64,000 nucleotides of DNA from Microvirga terrae (GTDB taxonomy: Bacteria; Pseudomonadota; Alphaproteobacteria; Rhizobiales; Beijerinckiaceae): contig NZ_CP102845.1 of NCBI RefSeq assembly GCF_013307435.2, positions 1,054,001 to 1,118,000 of the forward strand. The letters run 5' to 3'. Position numbers and translations under genes: made by a program. Each line of letters begins with the position of its first letter. The stretch's first letter is position 1. Below, one piece after another: positions 1 to 8,356 of this stretch. The notes beneath the pieces are model-generated. The model saw nothing but the letters and a program-made list of their open reading frames with translations, searched no databases and was not told the DNA's origin.

Positions 1-1
1 C

Positions 2-349
2 TTCGACGCCCTTCTGCTGCCAGGCGGCGTGATCAATCCCGACAGGCTGCGGATGGATGACAACGCGATCGCCTTCGTGCAGGCGTTTGTTGATGCCGGA
101 AAGCCGGTGGCCAGCATCTGCCATGGTCCCTGGACCCTGATCGAGACCGGCAAGATGCAGGGACGGCGCATGACCTCCTGGCCATCACTCCAAACCGATC
201 TGGAGAACGCTGGAGCCCACTGGGTCGACCAGGCGAGCGTCGTCGACGGCAATCTAATTACCAGCCGCATGCCCGATGACATCCCAGCCTTCAACCGCGA
301 CATGATTGGCCTGTTCAACCAGGCCCGCACACGACGGCCGGCGGCATGA
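2..349 (+). CDS. PfpI/DJ-1 family protein, 5' truncated by window edge
   Basis: The reading frame is already open at the first bases (FDALLLPGGV), so the true start lies outside the window. What remains is the C-terminal two thirds of a DJ-1/PfpI type I glutamine-amidotransferase fold. The nucleophile elbow is clear as SICHGPW, whose Cys is the conserved nucleophile of the family, and the upstream LLLPGG loop is also typical. Bacterial members are annotated as stress-related proteases, glyoxalase-like or deglycase enzymes; the sequence cannot choose between these. It ends in a basic tail (ARTRRPAA). It sits in a stress-gene neighbourhood upstream of a glycosyltransferase. Family assignment is firm, substrate unknown. 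Confidence 0.85.
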   Translation, partial: FDALLLPGGVINPDRLRMDDNAIAFVQAFVDAGKPVASICHGPWTLIETGKMQGRRMTSWPSLQTDLENAGAHWVDQASVVDGNLITSRMPDDIPAFNRDMIGLFNQARTRRPAA

Positions 350-569
350 GTGCCGTCCGACTGGAGCCGGGCAGGGTGGAACAGCGTCCCTTCGGTCCCA
401 CGCAGGGCGGTGATCGGTGAAGCCCACCGCGCCGCCGCAATCAGCAGCTTCCGCGGGGGCGATCTTGGCCAAGCCGATGCTGTGTGCCCGAGGTCATGAA
501 GCATCGCTGCTGGTGAGATCCCCGGCTCCTGAATAACCCAAACCACTTGATCGCAGAAAGAAGCACTCG
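350..569. other. Intergenic spacer without recognisable gene
   Basis: Between the PfpI-type gene and the glycosyltransferase no frame shows recognisable protein content. The purine run AGAAAGAAG just before the ATG at 570 is a weak ribosome binding site for the next gene. Confidence 0.4.
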
Positions 570-1679
570 ATGCGCATCGCACAGGTCGCCCCGCTGGCAG
601 AAGCCGTACCGCCCAAGCTCTACGGCGGCACCGAACGGGTTGTCTCCTGGCTCACAGAGGAGCTGGTGGCTCAGGGACACGAGGTGACACTCTTCGCGAG
701 CGGCGACTCCGTGACATCGGCTCATCTTGTCCCCTGTAACCCGTGCAGTCTGCGCCTGTCCGGCATTCGTGATCATACCGCGAGCCATCTGGTGATGCTG
801 GACAAGGTCCGGGCCCGCGCGGATGCCTTTGACGTGATCCACTTCCACGTCGACCTCCTCCAGCACGTGTTGTTCCGGGACATCGCTCACAAGTGCCTCA
901 CGACCTTGCATGGACGACTTGATTGGCCCGACTTCATGCCGGTGTTTCGAACCTTTCGCGAGATGCCGCTGGTGTCCATCTCCAACAGTCAGCGGCTCCC
1001 CATGCCGCCAGACGTGAGCTGGCTTGCGACTGTTCATCACGGCCTGCCTTCAACCGTTTGCCCGTTCGATGCGCGTGGTGGCGACTATCTGGCCTTCCTT
1101 GGTCGCATTTCGCCCGAAAAGCGGCCCGACCGGGCCATCGAGATTGCCAAACGCGCAGGTGTCCCGCTCAAGATCGCCGCCAAGGTCGACAAGGCGGACC
1201 AAGAGTATTTCGAGGTCATCCGCCCGCTGCTGGATCATCCGCTCGTCGAGTTCGTCGGGGAGATCGACGAGAGTGCAAAATGCGACTTCCTCGGGCATGC
1301 ACGCGCTCTTCTATTCCCGATCAACTGGCCCGAGCCGTTTGGCCTCGTGATGATCGAGGCCATGTCGGCTGGCACGCCTGTGATTGCCTGGCGCAACGGT
1401 TCGGTGCCTGAAGTCATTGCCGATGGCGTTTCAGGACGAGTAGTGGAATCTGTTGATGAGGCCGTCGCTGCGGTTGAGACCGTTGACGCTATCAACCGCT
1501 CCGCCGTTCGGGCTCACTTCGAGCAGCACTTCACCGTCTGCCGCATGGTGGCAGGCTATCTTGCCGCCTATAAGCTCTTGCTCAACCGAAGTGCCACCCC
1601 AAGTCCAGTCAAGCTAACGTCGCCGACATACCCTGCAAACGCCCTCAGCCGATCCGCCGAGTTGCGGGGCCGGCGATGA
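570..1679 (+). CDS. Glycosyltransferase family 4 protein
   Basis: A 369-residue GT-B fold glycosyltransferase. The N-terminal Rossmann half opens with MRIAQVAPLAEAVPPKLYGG, the acceptor-side start with the glycine loop usual in GT4. The C-terminal half contains GRISPEKRPDRAI and the donor-binding E-x7-E motif EPFGLVMIEAMSAGTPVIA. Such enzymes transfer a sugar from an activated nucleotide donor in the cytoplasm. The gene is followed by a glycogen-debranching-type enzyme, so a role in storage glucan or compatible-solute metabolism is a reasonable inference. The length is normal. The last 35 residues are low-complexity and basic, which may be a lineage-specific tail. The precise sugar and acceptor cannot be read from the sequence. 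Confidence 0.9.
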   Translation: MRIAQVAPLAEAVPPKLYGGTERVVSWLTEELVAQGHEVTLFASGDSVTSAHLVPCNPCSLRLSGIRDHTASHLVMLDKVRARADAFDVIHFHVDLLQHVLFRDIAHKCLTTLHGRLDWPDFMPVFRTFREMPLVSISNSQRLPMPPDVSWLATVHHGLPSTVCPFDARGGDYLAFLGRISPEKRPDRAIEIAKRAGVPLKIAAKVDKADQEYFEVIRPLLDHPLVEFVGEIDESAKCDFLGHARALLFPINWPEPFGLVMIEAMSAGTPVIAWRNGSVPEVIADGVSGRVVESVDEAVAAVETVDAINRSAVRAHFEQHFTVCRMVAGYLAAYKLLLNRSATPSPVKLTSPTYPANALSRSAELRGRR

Positions 1680-1906
1680 CATCTCGGAAGATCGCGAGCA
1701 GTGGCTCAGGTGTTCTTTCGAACGTTGTTCCCCAGCAACATGCATAGCGGAGAGTTATGTCACTATGGAACCTTTCCTACAGGACATGGCCATGATCAGA
1801 AGAGCCTAATTGACGTCACGTCAGCAGTCAGATTCAGTCAGTCAATGTCGAGCTGATGTTGGTCGAGACGAATGGTACCAGCGCGTCAACAGCAACGGGG
1901 GTCGGT

Positions 1907-4120
1907 ATGAACGATCGCGTCACCGGGCCGTCTTCGGACCACACAGAGCCTGTCTCGGAGCAACTTTCCGAAGGCTACATCGAGGCGCAGAACTCCTTAG
2001 TGGAGCGCACCTTGCGAACGCTGAAGACCGGCGACGCCTTCGCCGTGCTCGATAGCAATGGAGACTGTGGCATCATGCAGCCCAGTCCGGAAGGATTGTT
2101 CTTTCAGGATACGCGTTACCTGTCACGGTTCGTGTTGCGGTTTGACGGCAAGCGGCCGCTGCTGTTGGGCTCGGTCATTCAGGACGACAACGCGGCACTC
2201 ACTGTTGATCTGACGAACCCCGACATCCGGCCTGGAACGGAAACCGCGCTCCCGCGCGATATTGTCGCGCTCAGCCGGACCAAGTTCCTTTGGCAGGGGG
2301 TCCTCTTCGAGCGGATTGGCCTTCGCAACTACGACACTCGCCGGCGCGTCTTCCACCTCGAATGTCGTTTCGCCGCCGACTTTCGAGATCTGTTCGAGGT
2401 CCGGGGCATGCAGAGGGCGCGTCGCGGCCGCCATTCCGTCGAGACGCTGGCTCCCGATCGCGTCGTCTTCAGCTACGAGGGACTCGACGGGATCGTGCGG
2501 CAGACCGTGCTGCGCTTCGAGCCATGGCCGACGCAACTCGGGGCCGACCGGGTTGTCTACGAGATAGCCCTGGAGCCCGACGAGCGCCGTTCAGTCCTGA
2601 TCACGGTGGCCTGTGAGGAGCAGAAGTCTGGGGAGGCTATTAGCTCCAGGGCACCGAACTTCCTGAAAGCGTTGCGTGACAACCGCCGGGCCTTGCGAGC
2701 GGCGACACGACAGATCACTAAGGTGAAGACCTCGAATAGCCTGTTCAACGAGATCATCTCGCGATCATCATCAGACATGTACATGCTGGTCACACCGACC
2801 GAGCATGGGTTGTACCCGTATGCCGGTATACCCTGGTACAGCACAGTGTTCGGACGCGACGGGATTATCACAGCAATGATGCTCCTGTGGGCGGATCCAT
2901 CGATTGCCAAAGGGGTGCTGCGCTATTTGGCCGGGATGCAGGCCACCGAGGTCGATCCTGCCGCGGACGCTCAGCCCGGCAAGATCCTGCACGAGCGCCG
3001 CCTGGGCGAGATGGCCCAGCTCGGTGAGGTGCCGTTCCGGCGCTACTATGGCACTGTGGACGCCACCCCCCTTTTCGTCATGCTAGCCGGTCAGTACTAC
3101 GAGCGCACTGGTGATCGCGAAACTATCGAGGCGATCTGGCCCAATATCGAAGCGGCCCTGCGCTGGTGTGATGTGTACGGCGACCGCGATGGCGATGGCT
3201 TTGTCGAGTATCACCGGGAAACTGAAAAGGGGCTTGCCAACCAGGGCTGGAAGGACAGCCACGATTCCATCTTCCACGCCGATGGCTCGGGAGCCGAGGG
3301 CCCCATCGCCCTATGCGAGGTGCAGGCTTATGTCTTCGCGGCCAAACAGGCGGCGGCGCGACTTGCGCATGCACTCCATCGGCACGATCTCGGCGACAGA
3401 CTTGCCAGAAAAGCCGGCAACCTTCGGGAGAGGTTCGAGGCCGCGTTCTGGTGCGAGGAGATCGGCACCTACGCCTTGGCGCTTGATGGAGCCAAGCGGC
3501 CTTGTCGCGTACGGACGTCAAATGCCGGGCATGCCTTGTTTGCCGGGATTGCCGCTCCGGACCGCGCCCGCCGCGTTGCCACGACGCTGCTGAGCCCCGA
3601 TTTGTTCAGCGGCTGGGGCATTCGTACCCTGGCGCGAGGCGAAGCCCGCTACAATCCGATGTCGTATCACAACGGCTCGGTTTGGCCCCATGACAACGGG
3701 CTGATCGCCCTGGGGCTCGCACGGTATGGCTTGAAGGCTGACGCGGCGCAAGTCTTCAAGGCCATGTTCGAGGTGGCCACCTATCAGGAGTCCCGTCGTC
3801 TGCCCGAGCTGTTCTGCGGTTTCACGCGCCGGCGCCATCGTGGACCGACAGCGTATCCCGTGGCCTGCTCGCCGCAGGCTTGGGCTGCGGCAACGCCGTT
3901 TGCGCTCCTCCAGGCCACCTTGGGGCTGGAACTCGACTACCAAGGCAACACGGTCCACTTCAACGATCCGATTCTGCCGGATTTCCTAGGCGAGGTTTTG
4001 ATCCGAGGGCTGCACCTGAATGCATCAAGCTTTACCCTGAGTTTGCACCGGCACGAGCAGGATATGTCGCTCAATGTGCTGGAGCGTGGAGGCGATGCCC
4101 GTGTCATCCTCTTGAAATAA
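1907..4120 (+). CDS. Amylo-alpha-1,6-glucosidase-type glycogen debranching enzyme
   Basis: A protein of about 737 residues with an N-terminal GDE_N_bis-type beta domain (roughly residues 30-240) and a C-terminal (alpha/alpha)6 glycoside hydrolase domain. Hallmarks of the catalytic part are PWYSTVFGRDGIITAM, NQGWKDSHDS (acidic catalytic position) and YNPMSYHNGSVWPHDNG, with RLPELFCGF near the end. Enzymes of this family hydrolyse alpha-1,6 branches of glycogen or related glucans in the cytoplasm. The frame is open from an ATG at 1856, but the ATG at 1907 has a better purine-rich stretch upstream and removes a low-complexity leader, so it is preferred with modest certainty. Pairing with the GT4 gene suggests a small glucan-metabolism unit. 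Confidence 0.9.
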   Translation: MNDRVTGPSSDHTEPVSEQLSEGYIEAQNSLVERTLRTLKTGDAFAVLDSNGDCGIMQPSPEGLFFQDTRYLSRFVLRFDGKRPLLLGSVIQDDNAALTVDLTNPDIRPGTETALPRDIVALSRTKFLWQGVLFERIGLRNYDTRRRVFHLECRFAADFRDLFEVRGMQRARRGRHSVETLAPDRVVFSYEGLDGIVRQTVLRFEPWPTQLGADRVVYEIALEPDERRSVLITVACEEQKSGEAISSRAPNFLKALRDNRRALRAATRQITKVKTSNSLFNEIISRSSSDMYMLVTPTEHGLYPYAGIPWYSTVFGRDGIITAMMLLWADPSIAKGVLRYLAGMQATEVDPAADAQPGKILHERRLGEMAQLGEVPFRRYYGTVDATPLFVMLAGQYYERTGDRETIEAIWPNIEAALRWCDVYGDRDGDGFVEYHRETEKGLANQGWKDSHDSIFHADGSGAEGPIALCEVQAYVFAAKQAAARLAHALHRHDLGDRLARKAGNLRERFEAAFWCEEIGTYALALDGAKRPCRVRTSNAGHALFAGIAAPDRARRVATTLLSPDLFSGWGIRTLARGEARYNPMSYHNGSVWPHDNGLIALGLARYGLKADAAQVFKAMFEVATYQESRRLPELFCGFTRRRHRGPTAYPVACSPQAWAAATPFALLQATLGLELDYQGNTVHFNDPILPDFLGEVLIRGLHLNASSFTLSLHRHEQDMSLNVLERGGDARVILLK

Positions 4121-4203
4121 GAGAGCACAAGGAAATGTGGAGTAACAACGTTGCATGTAACTCTGGCTTTCGGAAGCCCTGCTGCGGTTGGGCCGGATCG
4201 CCG

Positions 4204-4251
4204 CCTTCCGGAGGGTCCCTCTCGCTGTCTGCACCACAGATCCTTATGCTT
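4204..4251. repeat. Dispersed 48-bp repeat, copy 1
   Basis: This stretch is about 85% identical to 9060-9107, sharing GAGGGTCCCTCTC and CCACAGATCC. Both copies lie next to transposase debris in non-coding DNA. The minus strand encodes the same short peptide pattern (ICGA.SERDP) in both, so they may be remnants of one mobile or repeated unit. Confidence 0.6.
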
Positions 4252-4294
4252 GTCATGTCCACCGCAGCAACAGGATCAGCATCGCATCTCAGAG

Positions 4295-4459
4295 GTGGAT
4301 CTGACGATTGGAACGTTGAAACGATGTCGTCGGATCTTACTTCTGAAGGCCTACGACAGTGTCGTTGAAACACGCGATTCGATCGGTCTGTATCTGACCT
4401 TTTGCAATACCCGGAGGCCTCATTGGAGCCTCGACCGGAGGACACCCGTTCAGGCTTAA
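4295..4459 (+). pseudogene. IS3-family transposase OrfB, C-terminal fragment
   Basis: Only the last 50 or so codons survive. The peptide LKAYDSVVETRDSIGLYLTF followed by CNTRRPHWSLDRRTP is the typical C-terminal end of IS3-family OrfB integrases (usual form AYDSVSEAR..IGRYL.FYN.RRPHSSLD..TP). The DDE catalytic core and OrfA are absent, so this is a dead remnant. It shows that the interval between the debranching enzyme and the flavin oxidoreductase was once occupied by an insertion sequence. Confidence 0.8.
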
Positions 4460-4629
4460 TCAAGCGGCTCCCGCAACGCGCGGCAGCGTACCCCCGGCAT
4501 ACGCTCCACTTAGCAAACCAAAACCGCTGTTCAAACAAACGGAGCCACCTAACAACCTCACGACAGAGGGCTTTAGGGTCATTGTGTTCCTTACGAAGAT
4601 ACGATCATCTGCAACCGAAGAGGCAGCTC

Positions 4630-5742
4630 ATGTCGCACGCAAAACTCTTCACCCCCTTCCGGATCGGAGATCTCGAACTCACTAACCGGATCGTCATAGC
4701 ACCCATGTGCCAGTACTCGGCTGAGAACGGCTGCATGACCGACTGGCACCTGATCCACTTGGGCCAGCTTGCACTGTCGGGCGCGGCGCTCCTGACCGTC
4801 GAGGCGACGGCAGTTCTGCCTGAAGGCAGGATCACCTATGGGGATGTGGGCCTCTATTCCGATGAATGCGAGGCTGCCATGCGACGCGTCCTGGACGGCA
4901 TCCGCCGCTGGTCCGACATGCCGATCGCGATCCAACTGGGCCATGCCGGGCGCAAGGCTTCCACGGAGGTGCCCTGGAAAGGCGGCAAACAAATCCCGCC
5001 CGACCATGCCAATGGTTGGCAGACAGAAGCGCCTTCGGCGATCCCTCACGACGTCGGCGAGGTTCCGCCGAAGGCCCTTGATGAGGACGGCCTCAAGCGG
5101 GTGAGAGATGCCTTTGCCGATGCGGCAACACGCGCAGCCCGGCTCGGCATCGACGCCGTTCAGATCTATGTGGCGCACGGCTATCTGCTCCACCAGTTTC
5201 TCTCACCCCTGTCGAACCAGCGGGATGACAGTTATGGCGGCTCCCTGGAGAACCGGATCCGCTTCCCGCTCGAAGTGTTCGACGCCGTTCGCGCCGCCTT
5301 TCCGGCAGAGCGCCCGGTGACGGTGCGCGTATCAGGCACGGATTGGGCCGAGGGTGGTTGGACAATCGAAGAGACGCTGGTTTTCGCCAAAGCGCTCAAA
5401 GCACACGGCGGCAGCGGAATCCACGTGTCGAGCGGTGGATTGACGCCGGCGCAGAAGATCCCGGTGGGGCCGAGCTACCAAGTACCGCTGGCCCGTTCCC
5501 TCAAATCGGTCGGAATGCCCGTCATCGCCGTAGGCCTCATCACCGACTATGTGCAGGCGGAATCCATTCTGGTCACGGGTGATGCGGATCTGATCGCCCT
5601 TGCCCGCGCGGTACTCTACGATCCCCGCTGGCCTTGGCACGCAGCCGCGTATTTCGGTGCCTCTGTCAAGGCACCGCCCCAGTATCTTCGTTCCCAGCCA
5701 CGGCCACACCCCAATCTCTTCACGGTGCGGGCGGACAACTGA
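4630..5742 (+). CDS. NADH:flavin oxidoreductase, Old Yellow Enzyme family (YqjM/XenA-like)
   Basis: A 370-residue TIM-barrel flavoenzyme beginning MSHAKLFTPFRIGDLELTNR. It has the YqjM-subclass Cys in APMCQYSAENG, the FMN/substrate His in QLGHAGRKAS, and the helix YVAHGYLLHQFLSPLSN. The barrel end contains the phosphate-binding region around PVIAVGLIT and ALARAVLYDPRWPW. The family reduces activated C=C bonds (enals, nitro compounds) with NAD(P)H and is often linked to oxidative or xenobiotic stress. The open frame extends to 4402, but that extension covers the IS3 remnant. The ATG at 4630 gives the family's usual length and follows a purine-rich AGAGGCAG. Confidence 0.92.
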   Translation: MSHAKLFTPFRIGDLELTNRIVIAPMCQYSAENGCMTDWHLIHLGQLALSGAALLTVEATAVLPEGRITYGDVGLYSDECEAAMRRVLDGIRRWSDMPIAIQLGHAGRKASTEVPWKGGKQIPPDHANGWQTEAPSAIPHDVGEVPPKALDEDGLKRVRDAFADAATRAARLGIDAVQIYVAHGYLLHQFLSPLSNQRDDSYGGSLENRIRFPLEVFDAVRAAFPAERPVTVRVSGTDWAEGGWTIEETLVFAKALKAHGGSGIHVSSGGLTPAQKIPVGPSYQVPLARSLKSVGMPVIAVGLITDYVQAESILVTGDADLIALARAVLYDPRWPWHAAAYFGASVKAPPQYLRSQPRPHPNLFTVRADN

Positions 5743-6062
5743 ACATCGGCGGGTCAATAGGATTCAAACGCTATCGCTGGCCGGCTTGACCGGGTCTGTG
5801 GCTCATCGGGACAGCACCTGGCATTGTCCCCACCTTCTTATCCTGATCAACCCACTGTGCACCGGGACTACTTTGACAGGGCGCGCGTCGCGCCGATAAG
5901 TCAGACAGTTCCGGAGCCAGGTGAGCGCGGCGACGGCACGACTGCATAACCCTATCGGGAAGTCAACCTACATAATTCTCCACAACCGCGAGCGATACTG
6001 ACCATGGTCTTGCTACGCTTCTGATACTGCTGGCGAATTCATCACGCTGGGGTTCGAGCCAT
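5743..6062. other. Non-coding stretch between OYE gene and IS debris
   Basis: No frame in these 320 bases gives a recognisable product, and no clear terminator hairpin or promoter could be picked out. Confidence 0.4.
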
Positions 6063-6205
6063 CATGAGCTTGACGATGCGGATTGACGCGTTCGTGCAAG
6101 TGGTGTGCTAGGGAACCAGGCGCCGAGCTGCACGAGGTTCATGGCGGCTGCCGTGAGCACGTGTTGTAGATGCGTCTTGGCCAACCCGATGTAGCGTGAG
6201 CGCCG
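6063..6205 (-). pseudogene. Transposase C-terminal fragment (IS1182/IS5-like)
   Basis: Read on the minus strand, the frame gives RYIGLAKTHLQHVLTAAAMN followed by LVQLGAWF and TPLARTRQSA. This is the typical last segment of DDE transposases of the IS1182-like group, in which a (R)Y.GL.K..LQ..LTAAA.NL.RL helix precedes a short Ala/Arg tail. Nothing upstream in the same frame continues the protein, so this is an orphan 3' end. Confidence 0.65.
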
Positions 6206-6307
6206 GAGGTGCAGGTTCGGTCACCTGCCGATATCGTTCCCTCAGTCCCGGCGCGCTGCTGATACTCTCGTGCGAAAGCGGGCTACGCCTCAAGCTCGCG
6301 AGCCGCT

Positions 6308-6451
6308 TCAAGGGTCTCTTGTTCCTCTTGTTATCTCGCCTTCGAGCATCTCCTGCATGACGGCGCGCACGATCTCGCGCAGGCTGTCCGGGTGGTGGTT
6401 CAGAAGGTCCTTGATGGCAGCGGTAGCAGGTTTATCCTTGGTGCTGGTCAT
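6308..6451 (-). pseudogene. IS256-family transposase, N-terminal fragment
   Basis: The start MTSTKDKPATAAIKDLLNHH is followed by a helix containing LREIVRAVMQEMLEGEIT, the usual N-terminal beginning of mutator-type (IS256) transposases (..LLR.V.Q.MLEAEM). The frame stops after about 47 residues, where the family normally continues for about 400. It lies head-to-tail with the IS1182-like remnant, indicating nested or successive insertion and decay. Confidence 0.7.
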
Positions 6452-6582
6452 GGTGGGGCTCCTCTCGGAGTGCGTTACGTCGAACATCACCATCCTGGCA
6501 CAACCGCCCCGCTCAGGCCATTTGCAGAACCTTCACCACACTACTGACAGCAGCGGTTGCCCGGTGCAGCAATCCCGCAGGG

Positions 6583-6805
6583 GATAGGGGCTACCGCATC
6601 GACTTCCGGGTAATCGGGATTGCGGATCGGGTCGAGCGCTCGGTCTCGACCCATGGCCGGCCTATGTTCGAGAACGGTCGGCCGTGGGTGGGATCCACCG
6701 GCCCTGCGTGAGGCCGAGGAGCGTTTACGGCAGTTCGCCAAGCACTCCAGCAACGTGCTGTGGATCCTCGATGCCGCGACAATGCGGCTCATCAGAGCCA
6801 ACTGA
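6583..6805 (+). pseudogene. PAS-domain sensor kinase remnant (frameshifted fragment)
   Basis: Two overlapping frames preserve pieces of a PAS/PAC sensor. One frame reads YRIDFRVIGIADRVERSVST and HGRPMFENGRP. The next frame reads LREAEERLRQFAKHSSNVLW then ILDAATMRLI, which matches the linker-plus-PAS start seen in multi-PAS histidine kinases of Methylobacterium-like bacteria. Both end in stop codons and no kinase core is present. Interpreted as a decayed internal fragment of a hybrid histidine kinase. Confidence 0.6.
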
Positions 6806-7022
6806 AGCGCCTAAAGTCAGCGAGGCGGGCCCAACGCTCCTTCTTCGTTCCCGATCAGGTTGCAAAGCTCGTCCACCATCCTGTCGGCACCAACCCTGCC
6901 GATCAACGCACGTCTCGAGCCGAGCCTTTGCGACTTGGGCAGACGTAATGCACCTGGTGGCTGTTTGCGGACCAGCCGCTCCAGTGAAGCTTTGCCGCCC
7001 CAAGTTCCTAACCGATGATGCC

Positions 7023-7190
7023 TCAGCGGTGACGCCCATGATCTCCCCGGTGAGGGTCCTTGCCCGCAGCTTGGCTACTGCCGCCGCCGCGTGGGCTCTT
7101 GGGTTGATCGTCGTCCTTGTTGTGGTGGCCACTGTAATTTCCACCGTGCTTACTCTTCTGCGATTCGTCTTTGCGCCCGAGTTTGGCCAT
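7023..7190 (-). CDS. Small basic hydrophilic protein (55 aa)
   Basis: A short frame begins at an ATG preceded by AAGGAGGGCTGCC, a near-perfect Shine-Dalgarno sequence at suitable spacing, which is why this start is favoured over the longer open frame reaching 7373. The product starts MAKLGRKDESQKSKHGG, is rich in Lys, His, Gly and Asp, ends in HRGDHGRHR, and has no hydrophobic core, so it is probably disordered. No domain is recognised. Such small charged proteins are common next to stress genes in this group, but no function can be assigned. Confidence 0.5.
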   Translation of the reverse strand: MAKLGRKDESQKSKHGGNYSGHHNKDDDQPKSPRGGGSSQAAGKDPHRGDHGRHR

Positions 7191-7447
7191 GGCAGCCCTC
7201 CTTCGGTTCTTGTCCTGTCTTGTCGGAAACGATGCTGAGATTGTGTGGTTCCGGGGAAGCATGCCCGCTTCGGAGAGAAATTGGTGCATCTCAGTGTCAT
7301 TGATGAAGAGCTTGCAACCTGACGCTGATCGCAACTTCAAGAGTGCGCTTCGCTCCCCGTGTCGGCATCCCATAAAGTGGCTGCATTTAGGTGTTTATAG
7401 AAATCGAACACCACTCGTCGGATGGCTCAGATTACGGGACCCGGAGA

Positions 7448-7705
7448 ATGCAGCTCAGCGAGACGGCCTGTGAGATTCTGGATCTTTTCCGCGAGACACA
7501 CCGCAAGCCCGGCGCGCGCATGATAATGGCAACGTTGGAGGCGCGCTTCGGTACGGATCCCGCTGTTGCAGTGTCTGTTTCCGAGTTGACCCACCTCGGT
7601 TACGTGACCGCGCCCGACGCCGGGACAATCGAACTGACGGCCCGCGGCTTCGACGCGGTACAAAGCGGCGATTATCGGGACAACCCAAATAATGGCAGGA
7701 CCTGA
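7448..7705 (+). CDS. Small predicted winged-helix-like protein, paralogue of 17181-17426
   Basis: The product of about 85 residues begins MQLSETACEILDLFRETHRK. It aligns almost without gaps to the 81-residue protein encoded at 17181-17426 on the other strand, sharing CEILDLFRETHR.PGAR, RFGTDPAVAV and the ending ELTA.GFDA. The pattern helix, helix, L..LGYVTAPDAGTIELTARG resembles a winged-helix fold with a beta wing, which is an inference. The frame opens at 7391, but the internal ATG at 7448 matches the start of the paralogue and has GGAG just upstream. Function unknown. Confidence 0.65.
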   Translation: MQLSETACEILDLFRETHRKPGARMIMATLEARFGTDPAVAVSVSELTHLGYVTAPDAGTIELTARGFDAVQSGDYRDNPNNGRT

Positions 7706-7736
7706 CAAGGATCGCTTCAAATGCCGCGTGCCTGAG

Positions 7737-8020
7737 TTAGCTTGCCTTGGCCTCATCTTCGAACTCGGGCTCATCCGTGTCGAAGAGGTCTGTGGCGTCG
7801 ACAAAGTAGGGTCCGACCTTTGGATCAACGCTTTCCAGCGCCTCGATCGTCTCAACCATGCCTTTCTCGATGGCCAGCATCGGCGCGGTGAAGCCCGGCC
7901 GGATGCGCTGGAACGATTGTCCCCAGCCGAGAGGACCGCAACACCAACCGGTGATGTGCGGCTTGTTGAGAGGGATGTACCAGGTTGGGCGGCCCCCATG
8001 AGGTGGTCTGGGATCAATGT
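7737..8020 (-). pseudogene. Unidentified coding remnant
   Basis: On the minus strand one frame reads GGRPTWYIPLNKPHITGWCC, GPLGWGQSFQRIRPGFTAPM and LAIEKGMVETIEALESVDPK, ending in a very acidic tail (DTDEPEFEDEAKAS) at a TAA at 7737-7739. Its amino-acid composition looks like real protein rather than a shadow, and it competes with a less convincing plus-strand frame. The frame runs upstream without a clear start into DNA that borders the IS3 relic. I do not recognise the family. It is either the 3' end of a disrupted gene or a short gene of about 47 residues starting at an internal Met. Confidence 0.35.
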
Positions 8021-8042
8021 TAGCGCATGATCGGACGTGGCG

Positions 8043-8356
8043 CTAAGGCCGGGGTGACCGGCGGAGCTGGTTCAGACTGCGCAGCCGGCCAGAGCACCGC
8101 CTCTGGGGCGGGCGCTTGTAGCCCAGCGATGAGTGTGTTCGGATGGTGTTGTAATGGCGCCTCCAGCTTTCGATCACGATCTGATCCTCCTTAAGCGTGT
8201 AGCAGATTTCGTCATTGAGCAGTTCGTCCCGCAGCTGACCTCCTTCACGCCGACCTGCCGGATCGCCTCGGTGACTGTCCGTCCCTGTGCCGTCAGAAAA
8301 TCCACCTGCCGGAGCCTCGCTACGATTTCCTCAGCCGCGTGTCTATTCTTGCTCAT
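8043..8356 (-). pseudogene. IS3-family element with large internal deletion
   Basis: The OrfA start MSKNRHAAEEIVARLRQVDF and following TAQGRTVTEAIRQVG are present from 8356, then break off. Directly downstream, in another frame, is the far C-terminus of OrfB: YTLKEDQIVIESWRRHYNTI, RTHSSLGYKRPPQ. About 1 kb that should lie between (the rest of OrfA and the whole DDE core) is missing, with the junction near 8225. This is an internally deleted, non-functional copy whose left boundary truncates the adenylate cyclase gene. Confidence 0.85.

Noticed and set aside
441..1040. 199-residue minus-strand frame opposite the glycosyltransferase
   Set aside because: It is antisense to a clear GT4 gene, has no family motif and is a codon-bias shadow of GC-rich coding DNA.
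7692..8030. 112-residue plus-strand frame
   Set aside because: The opposite strand gives a more protein-like reading in the same interval; no motif or good start on the plus strand.
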